From Megalobrama amblycephala (taxonomy: Eukaryota > Chordata > Actinopteri > Cypriniformes > Xenocyprididae): a stretch of DNA of 64,000 nucleotides. The stretch lies in the NCBI RefSeq assembly GCF_018812025.1, contig NC_063054.1, forward strand, positions 35,209,396-35,273,395, in the 5' to 3' direction. A program made the position numbers and the translations under genes. The notes beneath the pieces were generated by a model. That model was not told the DNA's origin, searched no databases, and saw only the letters and a list, made by a program, of their open reading frames with translations. Shown here piece after piece: positions 19,689 through 31,735 of this stretch; within the stretch, counting starts at the first letter, position 1, and each line of letters opens with the position of its first letter.

Positions 19689-19747
<59 letters not shown>
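19689..19747. repeat. (TA)n microsatellite
   Basis: A run of about 59 bp of uninterrupted TA. Confidence 0.95.
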
Positions 19748-19751
<4 letters not shown>

Positions 19752-20663
19752 TTTGATTTCCTTGGTGTACATATATGCATTTTAAGACGTTTTAAGGCCA
19801 ACAAATTGGATAACAATAGCTTTAAAACCATGTCAACAAATACATACATGCACAGTTTTGAGGCAGCTTTAATCGCATGTGTGGTAATTTCATGACTTCA
19901 TTTACAACAGAATAACGACGGTGCATGCCCGTAGTTTTTTTTAGCGCTTTAGTTAAGCTATAATTAAAGTAATATGCAGCGCGCGCCGGCGCATTTGTTC
20001 GAGCAATTCTTGAGTTCACGCTTCGAGCACAGTAGGCTATAGCCTAACGGCTGATTGGAGCTTTACTGACATAGCCTGACAACATCTCATCTGACCGCAG
20101 TTCACTGTTGTTCAACGGAAGCTCCCCCGTAGTCACCTGTAGCCTACCTTTTCCGCGCTCGTTTGACTTGCGCCTGGCGCTGAGGTCAGAATGCACGTCT
20201 GAAAAGTGTCCCGTTTGTTGTGGTCGTAAAGAGACAGTTCTATATAAACACAGCGTTTTACTTGGCGATGTTTTAAAAAATATTTTTATTTTTGGTATTT
20301 TTTATGCTCTATTGGTGGTTTGTGGAGTAGCATCACCTGGTTAGACAAATACTGAATTAGAGACGGTGAAAGTGAGTGGGTCCAATATCATTGGTCTTAA
20401 AAGGGGGTGGGTCTTGTCCCACCCACATACAATGGTTCCGACGCCCATGTATTTTACGTTTGGTTACTTAGATTTATTTTATAGGCTAGGCCTGTATTAC
20501 TGAACACATGAACAAATGCAGCACGTTATTTCATTTGTATCTTTGTTTTATTGTATTTGTCAGTTTGTTTTACTTTGTTTCTTTGTTCATGTTCTTACTG
20601 TATCTTAAATAAAGGACCAAAAATGCTGGACACTAATATAAAGCAAAGTTAATTCAGCTCTTT

Positions 20664-20742
20664 TTATATATTATATTATATTATATTATATTATATTATA
20701 TTATATTATATTATATTATATTATATTATATTATATATAAAC
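20664..20742. repeat. (TATTA)n microsatellite
   Basis: About fourteen tandem TATTA-type pentamers. Confidence 0.95.
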
Positions 20743-23099
20743 AAAAAGTACCAATAAAAAAAACGTTAAAGTACCGGATCGATAAGCAGTATCGGTAAGA
20801 GTAGTAATACCATTAAAACCTTAACGATACCCAGTGCAGAAAATGATATGACAACAATAAGGTCTAAATGTAACTGACCCCTCTAACAGTACAACTGGCC
20901 CCAACTTGGCCCCCCCAGTTGAAATGGTCTAGAACCGCCACTGATTTAAACATCAGTCAAATCTGCATTCAGCATTTATGTAATGTGTATTTAACCAGGA
21001 ACATTGTGTGACAGGGACATAAATTTACATTTGACATATATATAAAAAACTGAGGACTTTGCCTCCTCATTTTAAAACACCACCGCACACCACTGATAAG
21101 CAGTAGGCTTTTAAAGAAAGTAAATTGAATAAAGATAAAAGTAGTAGGAAGAATCAATGAATTCTGAATAATTTACTGCCATTGTGATAATAACATGTAA
21201 TCATGTAATCAATAAAAAAGTAACTTCAACACCGTAAAAAAAGAACTGTTGGTTTAACTTAAAAAAAATAAGTTACCTGGTTGCCTTAAAATTTTGAGTT
21301 CATTGAAATTAAAAAATTGAGTTAATACAACGAAGGCGAAGGTTTAATCAACAGAAACTCAAAATATTATGTTATCTGAACCACGTTGAAAAATGTTGTG
21401 ATAACACAAATCATGAAAATATTTTTTTACAGTGAAGGAGATTTGAACATCAGTCAAATCTGCATTCATTAGGAGAATTACTTTTATACTGAAAATCAGC
21501 GAAGCCAAGCCTTTGTGGACCTTAGATCTTTCACAAGTGTGATGTCATGCAATTCCATACAGACAGCTGCTCATTTTTATTACTGTATGCTCTCTGGGTG
21601 AAGGGTTGTCTTGTCTGACATCTTCTAACTATCAATACCTAGTAGTGGAGACACTATAGCAGCTGTACACATTTATGAATGTGTCTATATCTAAACAACC
21701 AGCCGATCTGCTCACGCCTTACTTTGGTAATTATCCACCAGATGATGTAGAAAATGGCGGCGATCCAACTGTGTGTCTTTATCAGTGAGAGAGCAGTGCA
21801 TTATGGTCTATCTTTAGCCTGGATTCTCTCTGCCTTTTTTTCCCTTTTCTCCTGCTTTTTTCTCCAGCATACGTTGGCTGTCTGTTTCCTCCCCTGGGCT
21901 GCAGCATCGACGCAGGTCGGCGTCACCGTGTTCTAATTTTACTGCTGTTGATGCTGATGGTGAAGGCAGCGCACCTGCTATTTCTGTCTCTGCCTCTCTC
22001 TGGGGTCTGCCAATTGTATTAATAGACAGGGAATTATTACATACTACGTGATTTTACGTCAGGGCCATAATCTCACTGAGTGGCTGTGTCTGCTGCTGGA
22101 GATACAAAGTGTTTTGTAGTTTTGAGGCTTACTAATGTTTTACATTCTATTTAGTCTTTTGCAATTGCCTCTTTTTTTATATATTGTGCATTTAAAAGTA
22201 TCACTTCAATAGCCACTAACCTAATGGAGAGATAAATCAGGGGAAGAAGCATACGTAGAAAAGGAAATAGATCCTCACGTTCTTAAGGATCAGCAGTCAC
22301 TTATTATGTGTGCAACCGCGATAAGCCTGAAAGGGGAAGGAAGTGACCTAAACGTAATGGCGTGATTGCATCACAGTCTCTTACGCACATGAACAACATT
22401 GTTTCCGCTGAAATTTCTTTAGGCTGCAGTACAATATAAAATGATGCAAACTAATCTGGCCTTTGGTTATAGGTTAAAATGGATATTGACACATTTAGGA
22501 TTTATTCAATGAGTTGATTTGATGTTTATCAGTTCTACTTGCGTCTGAACCAGAGCAGAACACAAAAACACGGTTTAAACATTAATAGGAAATGATCTCG
22601 ATTCCCATTCACCGTTAAGGTGTGGTTTGAAGGGTGTAACTCAATATTAGGCCAAAGTATGACTATGAAAAGATTGTGATATTTAATAGTCTGACAGAGA
22701 TCAGGACAATATTTTAATGTTTTTGGAAGAAATCTCATGTTAATCAAGGCTGTATTTACATGATCCAAAATAAAGTAAACTCAATAATATTGGTTTTCTA
22801 TTTCAATTTTAAAATGTAACTTATTCCTGTGATGGAAAAAATTAATTTTGAAAATAGTTGTGCTGCTTTTTTTTGTGGAAACTGATGCTTTTTGTCATGA
22901 ACAAAGTTCAAAATAACAGCATTTATTTGAACTATAGAACATTATAAAGGTCTTTACTGTCATCAACTAATCAGGAAAAAAAAAAAAAAAATATATATAT
23001 ATAAAATCTTACTGACCCCAAAAGAGTGTGAAACATTGTCAATAAATCGTGTCTGTGATAAAGTATCACACAGTGAGCTCACATCCACACAAGCAAATA

Positions 23100-23614
23100 A
23101 TTTTTGTACATTTAATATTTATTTTTTCTAGTTTTGCAAACAATTCGCAAGTTCACATTTCAGTACAAAAATAAAAATCCCATAAATTAAAAGAGACTAC
23201 GTTTTCACAGAAAACTTCATACTTGGACATTAGACCATTTAATGCAATGGTTGGGCAGCACACATTTGAGTAAATAAAATTCACACATTCATAAATCAAC
23301 CGTAAAGTCAAAACATATTAGTTCTCTATTGCTCAGAACACACTAATACAACAATTGAAATATAGCACCAGTAAACTCCAAAAAAAAAAAAAAAAAAAAA
23401 ATCTAGATTATTAGTTTAACTTAACATTAACCAGATCATTAATGCAAAATCAGTTAATCCATGCTTATTTTGCTACATTTGGCAGGCATATATGGTTCAG
23501 ATAAATATAGGAAGCAATCGTGATTGCTTGATAGAGTCAGTTCCATAGCCCTGCAATGTCTTTTTATATCAAGTTGTGTGACAGAAATATAAATTCTAAA
23601 AGTCAATAGTGAAT
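23100..23614 (-). other. fos: fos 3' UTR
   Basis: AT-rich sequence after the fos stop, with several ATTTA motifs on the minus strand (TAAAT on plus near 23272, 23293 and 23508), as in unstable early-response mRNAs. An AATAAA on minus (TTTATT at 23118-23123) is the likely poly(A) signal. A poly(A)-like run of A at 23380-23400 lies inside it. Confidence 0.65.
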
Positions 23615-25110
<1,496 letters not shown>

Positions 25111-25239
25111 CCTGTCAAAAGTGGAGAAGCTAGAGCTATCCAGCGCTAATATGTCCAGAAAGTTAAAAAGCCTCGGTCTGTTAGTTCCCTGTTCGTATCT
25201 CTGTCGGTATCCAAAGTTTGACTGTCGCTCTCCAGTGCT

Positions 25240-25275
25240 CGCGAGGTTTATATGCAAGTCTGCGACTGACGTCAG
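25240..25275 (-). promoter_or_regulatory. fos: fos core promoter: CRE and TATA box
   Basis: On the minus strand a perfect CRE TGACGTCA (25267-25274) lies 14 bp before a TATAAA (25252-25247). Transcription would start near 25220, about 110 bp ahead of the start codon. The CRE-TATA spacing resembles the mammalian FOS promoter. Confidence 0.85.
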
Positions 25276-25478
25276 AGAGGGCGTTGCCATGGGCTTCCAG
25301 TGATTGCCTAGAAACATAAGCAAAACACGTCTCCGTGAACGCATTAAATGATCGATACTGAATTAATGCAAACGTATAATCTTAATACATAACGAAATGT
25401 TTGCAAAAACGTTCGTAGATTATCATTTTTGAGTGAAAACGGAGTGGAATAGGTGACGTTCCATAGCAGGGTATCCCA

Positions 25479-25511
25479 CGACGTCATTTACCTTATATGG
25501 AAAACATCCTG
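25479..25511 (-). promoter_or_regulatory. fos: fos serum response element (ETS + CArG + AP-1/CRE)
   Basis: Read on minus: CAGGATGT (ETS/TCF site, 25511-25504), then the CArG box CCATATAAGG (25500-25491), then TGACGT (25486-25481). This is the same order as the mammalian FOS SRE with its adjoining FAP site. It lies about 270 bp before the inferred start, close to the mammalian -310 position. It predicts SRF/TCF-driven, ERK-dependent induction. Confidence 0.85.
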
Positions 25512-26249
25512 AAGAGGCGGAGTGCTGATGGGAAACACTCTGTGCAGTGTTAGATACAGCATTATGTAAAGATACTTCGAGAAAGCTTCAGTGTTTTTCA
25601 AAACAAAATAAACTTTTTTTTTTTGTTTACAAATATATTAAATTATATTATCAGTTCTAATGTTACTGTATTATTAGGTCTATAATGTATATCCTAAATA
25701 CAATTGGTTTAGTGACATAAAAACTATTTGAAATACACTTTCAGATATACGCTCACTTGGCATTTAATGTTGTTAGATTTCATACTTTCTGCGAAACACA
25801 CAGAAGACATTCATTGCCTCAGGTTGTGTTCGTACCTTTGAGTAATGTAAGGCGTGTCGAATGAAGGGAGGAGTAACAGATATCCAGTGTGAACTGGCTT
25901 CGCACGTTTAATGAGGGATTCCTTTGTAATAATGCTGAGTTCGCCTCCTAGCTTTGCGTATTGCGTCAACAATAAATAATCAGATGATGTAAGATTTCAA
26001 ACAGTCTAAATGTAGGCCTATACATTTTTAAAAAAACGTGAATATATACATTACGTTATATTATTATTATTATTATTAAAATAAATATTAATATATAGGC
26101 CTACTATATTGTATTAAAATTAAAGTCCAAGCTAATGATTGCCTATAAATTGCGTATATTTAGTCTTGTTTTATTAATGTTCTGCCATGGGCTACGGGTA
26201 AACATGACTGAAGGTAATTTGTTATTGATTAACAAATGAAAACAGCTCT

Positions 26250-26400
26250 ATCAGCGTTCCCATGTGATGTCATATTCTCTGCTCTACTTCTGTGTTCGTG
26301 TTTTGTTTGATCTTCCGCGTTGTCTTGGCGACGCCCCTCCCACTGACGTCACTGCAACCCGAGCCTCTGCAAATGCGCTCTTTCAACAACGAAAGTCTTC
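26250..26400 (+). promoter_or_regulatory. CRE-containing block resembling the fos core promoter
   Basis: GGCGACGCCCCTCCCAC followed by TGACGTCACTGCA (CRE at 26344-26351) parallels GGCAACGCCCTCTC-TGACGTCAGTCGCA in the fos promoter, but on the opposite strand. A second, weaker CRE-like TGATGTCA is at about 26265. No TATA box follows. A promoter or enhancer role is inferred. Confidence 0.4.
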
Positions 26401-26650
26401 TATCAGTATTTAGTGTAAATAAACATAATGCTTTGATTATGTACACTTTAGGTGTAGCGAGAGATTACAGTTTGGAAATGTGGTTGTTTTTAAAGCAAGA
26501 AGTGTTACGAAACGACATTTTTTATCTTCACATATGTTCATATAACTATGCCTTTTAATAATGTTGACTGTTTATTTCGCCATTGCTAGCCTTGTGTGCA
26601 AGTTCATGAGTAAATATCTATTTTTGTAATTATTAATTAGGCGTATTTAG

Positions 26651-26875
26651 TGTAAAAAGTCATGCTAACAGATTTTTTGTGATTTTTTTAACATATTTAA
26701 TAAAAGAAAATATGCTGGAAAAAAAACTCTTTAATGTCCTTGAATAATATTCAAAAGATGATGTAAAAAGTCATGCTAACAGATTTTTTTGTGATTTTTT
26801 TAAACATATTTAATAAAAGAAAATATGCTGAACAAAAAAAAACTCTTTAATGTCCTTGAATAATATTCTAAAGAT
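26651..26875 (+). repeat. Direct tandem duplication, 2 x about 111 bp
   Basis: Both units begin TGTAAAAAGTCATGCTAACA and contain TTTAATAAAAGAAAATATGC and CTTTAATGTCCTTGAATAA. They differ only by a few bases and A-run lengths, so the duplication is recent. Confidence 0.95.
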
Positions 26876-27424
26876 GATGATGTCATTATGAGTTTGGACA
26901 GAGGACAGGCCGATCATGGGATACTCAAGAAGAAAAATAATAATAATAGGCTATAGTTATTTTATTAAAATAAAAATGTATAAATAAAATGTTGGTGATA
27001 GGCCCATATGACCCTATTCCGTTCATGAGACTCACAGATCAGAAACCAGGGGCGGATCTGCCGGGAAACACTTGGACTGTGGACAGAAGGGAGGCCCCGC
27101 TCACGCGCCCTCATGTGAAAGCAGGATTACCTCATCTAAGCTATGAATAGAGATTTTCACACAGGTTATGGAGAAGAACAACGGCATTTTCTTCCAGTTC
27201 AAGTGATATATGAAGCATAGAAAGCCTTTGATTCTGATAAACAGGTTTAGACAGAATAATAGCTGTCTGCAGACAGTTGTGAAATAGCCAACTTTCATGA
27301 AAAAAACTAAAAACACATACTAAGATATTTTGGGTACTTGGCGAAGATGTCGTCATAAGAATGTCATTGAATTAAGCGTGATATGATAAAAATAGGCTGT
27401 GCCGCAGTAGCGCTGCAGCTAGAG

Positions 27425-27480
27425 GCTCCACACCGGATATTCCAAATATGGTCAAGACACGCTGCTCTCTGATTGGCTGC
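27425..27480 (+). promoter_or_regulatory. SRE-like ETS/CArG site upstream of the fos-like gene
   Basis: ACCGGAT (27432-27438) is an ETS core, followed after ATT by a perfect CArG box CCAAATATGG (27442-27451). An inverted CCAAT box (ATTGG, 27472-27476) lies 20 bp on. The arrangement copies the TCF/SRF pairing of immediate-early promoters. Confidence 0.65.
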
Positions 27481-27940
27481 TCACATTAGCGACAGGGTTG
27501 TTGCTGGAGCGCTCTGAGTGGGAGATCCATCATTCTAATTGACAAGGGATACGAAAAATCACAGTTTTTAATAGAAAAGGGCGCGGTTGAAGTATTTTAA
27601 TTGTTATATTCTTTTTTTGGTCATTTTGCATACTCGGTTTATACATTAATGATGTGTCTATTTCTCATAATTATATTCCTGGTGAGACAATCACGCACCC
27701 GCAGATGAACCAAGATGTAAATCTCTATAATGTGCATAAATCATAATCTCACAGAGGAATGCGAAAGATAGGCTGCAAACAAAGCACGTAAAATGACGTA
27801 CTTGTTCATTCATGTGAACGCTGCAGCGTTATAACTTAACAAAACAACCTAACTTTACGCATTACGCACTTTATTTGAACGCATAAAATTTTGAATTAAA
27901 ATGAGCATCATTTTGTGCCAGGGATATTTGCGAAATGCCG

Positions 27941-28034
27941 TATATATATATTTGGCTCGTGCTTATCTGTCTCCCCTCCGGATCAGTGGTACAGTCTCAC
28001 AGATTTCATTCATAAAAATCTGCCTCACTATAAA
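27941..28034 (+). promoter_or_regulatory. Candidate TATA boxes of the fos-like gene
   Basis: TATATATATA at 27941-27950 and TATAAA at 28029-28034 both precede the start codon at 28182. Either could place the transcription start at about 27975 or 28060. Which is used cannot be told from sequence. Confidence 0.4.
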
Positions 28035-28181
28035 GAGAAGCAGCGCTGATGGCTGGTGCCTCCTAGCGTAGTAACCTCAATCTAGATTTAAAAAAAAAAA
28101 ACCCTGCAGAATAGCATTTGTTGACATTAGTCACATATTGATCTGGTTCCCAGCATCTCCTGGAGCGATCTAGCAGAAGTG

Positions 28182-30550
28182 ATGCCTAAAAACGCGAGTG
28201 TTTCTCAGGTGTCTGCAGAACAGCTGCTGCACACATCAGCTGCTGAGATGAAGGATACGCAGGTACAATCAATTGCATGTTTACCTAGAATGCAACCTAA
28301 ATAGACTATGTAATTAATGATGTGTGCTTATGTGGTGATCTAATATTTCTTGAAGATTTTTTGATGGAAGTTGTATTAAAATGTAGTTTTTGTGTTATGA
28401 ACAATACATGATGAACACATTTTCATGCTTATTCTCAGAAGACAGGTATTCTGAAGGATGCTGATGCTCCCTTTGTTCCAACGGTCACTGCTGTAGCTTC
28501 AGCTCCAGATCTCAAGTGGATGGTCCTGTCGACTGACATCTCTTCAGTGTCGCCCTGCAGACACGAGAAAACACAGAGCTCATCTCACTCCACAGATGTC
28601 AAACCAGCAAGAAAGACCTTCAATGGCCGGAGAAAGGGGGTGAAAGATCAGGTAAATACATATATATATTATTTTTTAGCTGTTACCTCTAAGCTTAGAA
28701 TTTATATTTGTTTAAATGCAACAGGGCTTTCTGGAGAATTCCACATTCAGCTGGCTGTAGACAACACTTCAACATGTATTTACGTCTGATATATATTGGC
28801 AAGGACAGTGACCTTCCCTGTTTAAATTTTTTTAAAATAAAGGTTCTTTATTGGCATCTATAATTTCATGAAGAACCTTTAACATCCATGGAACCACAAA
28901 AGATTCTTTATAGTGGAAAAAGGTTCTTCAGATTACTAGAATGTTCTATACACTAAGGAAAATTGTTCACTTAAAGGATTAGTTCATTTTAGAATTAAAA
29001 TTTCCTGATAATTTACTCACCCCCATGTCATCCAAAATGTTTATGTCTTTCTTTCTTCATTTGAAAAGAAATTAAGGTTTTTGAAGAAAACATTCCAGGA
29101 TTTTCCTCCATATAGTGGACTATAACGATTACCAACAGGTTGAAGGTCCAAATGTCAGTTTCAGTGCAGCTTCAAAGAGCTCTACACGATACCAGACGAG
29201 GAATAAGGGTCTTACCTAGCGAAATGATCAGTCATTTTCTAAAAAAAAAAAAAAATTTATATACTTTTTAACCACAAATGCTCATCTTGCACATCCTTAT
29301 TCCTCGTCTGGGATCGTGTAGAGCCCTTTGGAACGGCACTGAAACTGACATTTGGACCTTCAACCCACTGAACCCCACTGAAGTCCACTATATGGAGAAA
29401 AATCCTAGAATGTTTTAGTCAAAAAACCTTAATTTCTTTTTTGACTGAAGAAAGAAAGACATAAACATCTTGGATGGCATAGGGGTGAATATATTATCAG
29501 GAAATTTTAATTCCGAAGTGGACTAATACTTCAAAGGTTCCTAAAATTGAATCGATGTGAAAACCTCCTCTTGAAACCTTTATTTTTAGTACATTTTAAA
29601 GTAATTTTGTGTATAATAGCTGTCGCTCAATTATGTATATATCAAACACAGATATATGCAGCATTTGCCATTAAATAAACATACAATCACTAATTTACAA
29701 TATGCATGTAGCAGTGATATATATGCATGTGTTTCTTCATTTCAGCTTTCTCCAGAGGAAGAGGAGAGGAAGAGGATTAGAAGAGAAAGGAATAAACTTG
29801 CAGCCGCCAAGTGTCGAAATCGTCGGCGAGAACTAACCAACAGCCTCCAAGCTGTAAGTTTACAAATAAATCACCATAATCTGCAATCTCCTTCATCCAA
29901 CTCTGAGCATTACATGACCATAATCTGCATATGTCCAGGAAACCGACAGTCTCGAGGAGGACAAAGCAGCTCTGCAGTCTGAGATCGCCAGTCTGTTAAA
30001 GGAGAAAGAACGACTCGAGCTTATCCTTTCTGCTCACAAACCCCACTGTAAACTCACGGAGGAGACGGCAGCGGAGACCGAGGAACATACCCAAGCCCAG
30101 GACGAGCAGACTCAAGCTCCCACCGCCTCCCCAGAACAGGTGCCCACCTCACCTCAGCAGGTCGACCCCACCAGCACTGCGATCTTTGGGGACTCTGACG
30201 TCCTTCTGTGTTCCAGTGCCGAACTGGGTGCCGCTGAGGTGGAACCGTACATCGATATGAGGGATGTGTCCATGGAAGACATTAGCGACGTGATAGACAG
30301 CGGCGATGACATGGATCTGTTAGTGCCAGATATCGACCTCACTAGCTCTCTGGGCCTGAGTGAATGGGAAACCCTGTACATGTCAATGGGGGGCGGGTTA
30401 GAACCTCTCAGCTCGCCTACATGCAGCCCCACCTGTAGCAGCACCAACGCCGTGCCCGTCTTCAGCTTCAGCAATGCAGATGTGGAGAAGCATGACACCG
30501 GCAAAGAGGCCAAACCTAATGCAGCCAAAGAAATCTTGAAGACTTTATGA
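28182..30550 (+). CDS. Fos-family bZIP transcription factor, complete (fos-like paralogue)
   Basis: Exons: 28182-28262, 28439-28651, 29746-29853 and 29939-30550; 337 residues. All introns are phase 0 and at the same protein positions as in fos; exon 3 is 108 bp in both. Exon 2 holds [18 protein letters not shown], the Fos-specific box. The basic region [19 protein letters not shown] and zipper [20 protein letters not shown] are almost as in c-Fos. The C-terminal half keeps [20 protein letters not shown] and [14 protein letters not shown]. It lacks the FTYP ERK-docking motif (VFSFSNAD instead) and the Ser-rich degron, ending AAKEILKTL. The N-terminus ([11 protein letters not shown]) does not resemble c-Fos. 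A dimerisation partner from the Jun family is expected. I recognise the family but not a settled gene name. It lies divergent from fos and upstream of jdp2. Confidence 0.93.
28820..29540. mobile_element. Two MITE remnants in fos-like intron 2
   Basis: At 28830-28960 is a copy of the GGTTCTTTATTGGC / GAAGAACCTTT family (also at 30.6, 37.3 and 58.7 kb). At 28975-29533 is a fold-back element beginning AGGATTAGTTCA after TTAA (28971-28974), with inverted arms sharing AGCTCTACACGATACCAGAC-type segments and their complements. Its right end is decayed. Confidence 0.75.
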
Positions 30551-31205
30551 AGGTTCTGGCACATCGCTCTTAAAAATAAAGGTTTTAGTTCCCCAAAGAA
30601 CCATTTTTTCTTAGTGTAGAACATTTTAAATTATTTCCACTACATAGAACTGTGAAGGTTCCGTGGATGATAAAGGTTCTTAATGGAACCATAAATGCCA
30701 ATAAAGAACCTTTATTTTTAAGAGTGAAATATTCTGAGGAAGAAGGGTGTGAAATATATCTGTCCATGAACCGAAAACCCCTCAGAAAAATGCTTTCATA
30801 AATGAGTCTGACATGTTCAACATTTACAAAAAATATAGTGAATGCTGTGCAGTAGATGTAATGTGATCTTTACATCCAGTGAAGTCACTATAGTCACTGT
30901 TTGTTTCTTCCAGATGTTGACATTGTTGAATATGCTGTTCATCCTGTGAAAGACATGCTATCATGCACTTTTGTACCAGTAGGTACGTGTAACTGTATCA
31001 GTTGATGTGGTGATGTACAGTGCAGTCCGTTACACCGTGTCTAAGTGTGTGACTAACTGTTTTTTGGTATTGTCAAAAAAATGTAATCCTGACCATGGTG
31101 GCAAAATATATATGTATATATCATTATGCATTTATTTATTTTTTGTTCTTTCTGATTCCTTTTCAGTGGTCTGGCATGTTTCTAATAAACAAAGAATGAA
31201 TATTA
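30551..31205 (+). other. fos-like 3' UTR with three AATAAA signals
   Basis: Runs from the stop to AATAAA at 31184-31189. Two earlier AATAAA sites (about 30575 and 30700) come from a small MITE inserted just after the stop codon, so shorter transcripts are possible. Confidence 0.6.
30567..30726. mobile_element. 160-bp MITE in the fos-like 3' UTR
   Basis: Termini CTCTTAAAAATAAAGGTT and AACCTTTATTTTTAAGAG are inverse complements. The inner parts pair as well (GGTTCTTAATGGAACC, GGTTCCGTGG). It starts 17 bp past the stop codon. Confidence 0.85.
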
Positions 31206-31539
31206 CAATTAAAAAGCGTGTGGGTGTATTTTTTTATTTTATTTTTTATCAGAGTGAGGCTTATTTTCTCTTCTGGGTTAAAAAGGCAGAACTGAAACCC
31301 TCTCATTCAAGCGCATTCTTTCATTTGCATGCAATGTCTGCGAGGAAATTCGTTTAGTTTCGGAAAACATTCACCCAAGTTTATTATCTGCACATCATCA
31401 TTATCATCAAGTTTCGCGATCCATCTATTTTTAATGTTTCTGTACAACGAGATTCACCCACAACGATTTGTCGATACTGAGGTTGTAGGTTGTTGTCATG
31501 GTCGGTCGGAACGTTCTCTCTACGCCTGGGACGCAACGT

Positions 31540-31735
31540 AGAGCGTCTGACGTCACTGCGTATTTGCACGCCACGCAGTTTTTTTTTCTCTCTCGGGTTC
31601 ACTTCCGTGTCCATATTTGGTAATAAAAACGACCTGTTGTTCTGTCTCTATGGAAACAGTGGAGTCCTGTTTCACCAATGAATGTTTTCCCGGAAGATCT
31701 AGCAGAGAGAGGAGTGGAGAGGAGCTCTCGGTAGG
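31540..31735 (+). promoter_or_regulatory. Orphan CRE/ETS/CArG promoter-like block with candidate first exon
   Basis: A perfect CRE TGACGTCA (31548-31555), an ETS core CTTCCG (31602-31607) and a perfect CArG CCATATTTGG (31611-31620) lie in a CpG-richer stretch. A candidate donor CTCTCG|GTAGGT at 31731 follows. It could be a distal jdp2 promoter and non-coding exon, or an enhancer. No coding exon was found next to it. Confidence 0.45.

Larger units (their letters stand above)
17845..21320. repeat. Nested transposon nest with duplicated flanks
   Basis: Blocks at 18355-18560 and 21015-21220 share ACTTTGCCTCCTCATTT, ATAAGCAGTAGGCTTTTAAA and GTAGTAGGAAGAATCAATGA. Blocks at 18985-19085 and 21225-21320 share CTGGTTGCCTTAAAATTTT. 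Between them, 20870-20943 ends GAACCGCCACTG, a typical hAT-type terminus. Separate ends at about 19220 (GGGTACCGAAACCCGGTATT) and 20842 (CGATACCCAGTG) suggest another hAT-like non-autonomous element. The order of insertion is inferred. Confidence 0.55.
16396..23100. other. Repeat-rich spacer between tmed10 and fos
   Basis: No gene was recognised. Contents: a truncated TTAA-family element at about 16560-17050 with a 180-bp palindrome inside; a CA run at 17060; two homologous blocks (18340-18560 with 18985-19085, and 21000-21320) around younger insertions; a (TA)n run at 19689-19747; a (TATTA)n run at 20664-20742; and hAT-like ends near 19.2 and 20.84 kb. The short ORFs at 19632, 20108 and 21754 resemble nothing known to me. 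A partial copy of the GAAGGATCATGTGAC family's flank is at 22780-23025. Confidence 0.7.
25520..27420. other. Spacer between the divergent Fos-family genes
   Basis: No coding gene was recognised. It contains a CRE-bearing block at 26250-26400 and a 2x111-bp tandem duplication at 26651-26875. It carries none of the dispersed repeat families recognised elsewhere in the window, which makes it a candidate regulatory interval. Confidence 0.55.

Noticed and set aside
19632..19895. ORF with a YIYIYI run
   Set aside because: Produced by a TA microsatellite; the same artefact appears at 40872 and 48673.
28439..30550. The fos-like gene as FosB or Fra
   Set aside because: The N-terminus, C-terminus and location do not let me assign it to fosb, fosl1 or fosl2 by eye; left unnamed.
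30154..30624. 156-residue minus-strand ORF over the fos-like last exon
   Set aside because: Antisense shadow of a well supported coding exon.
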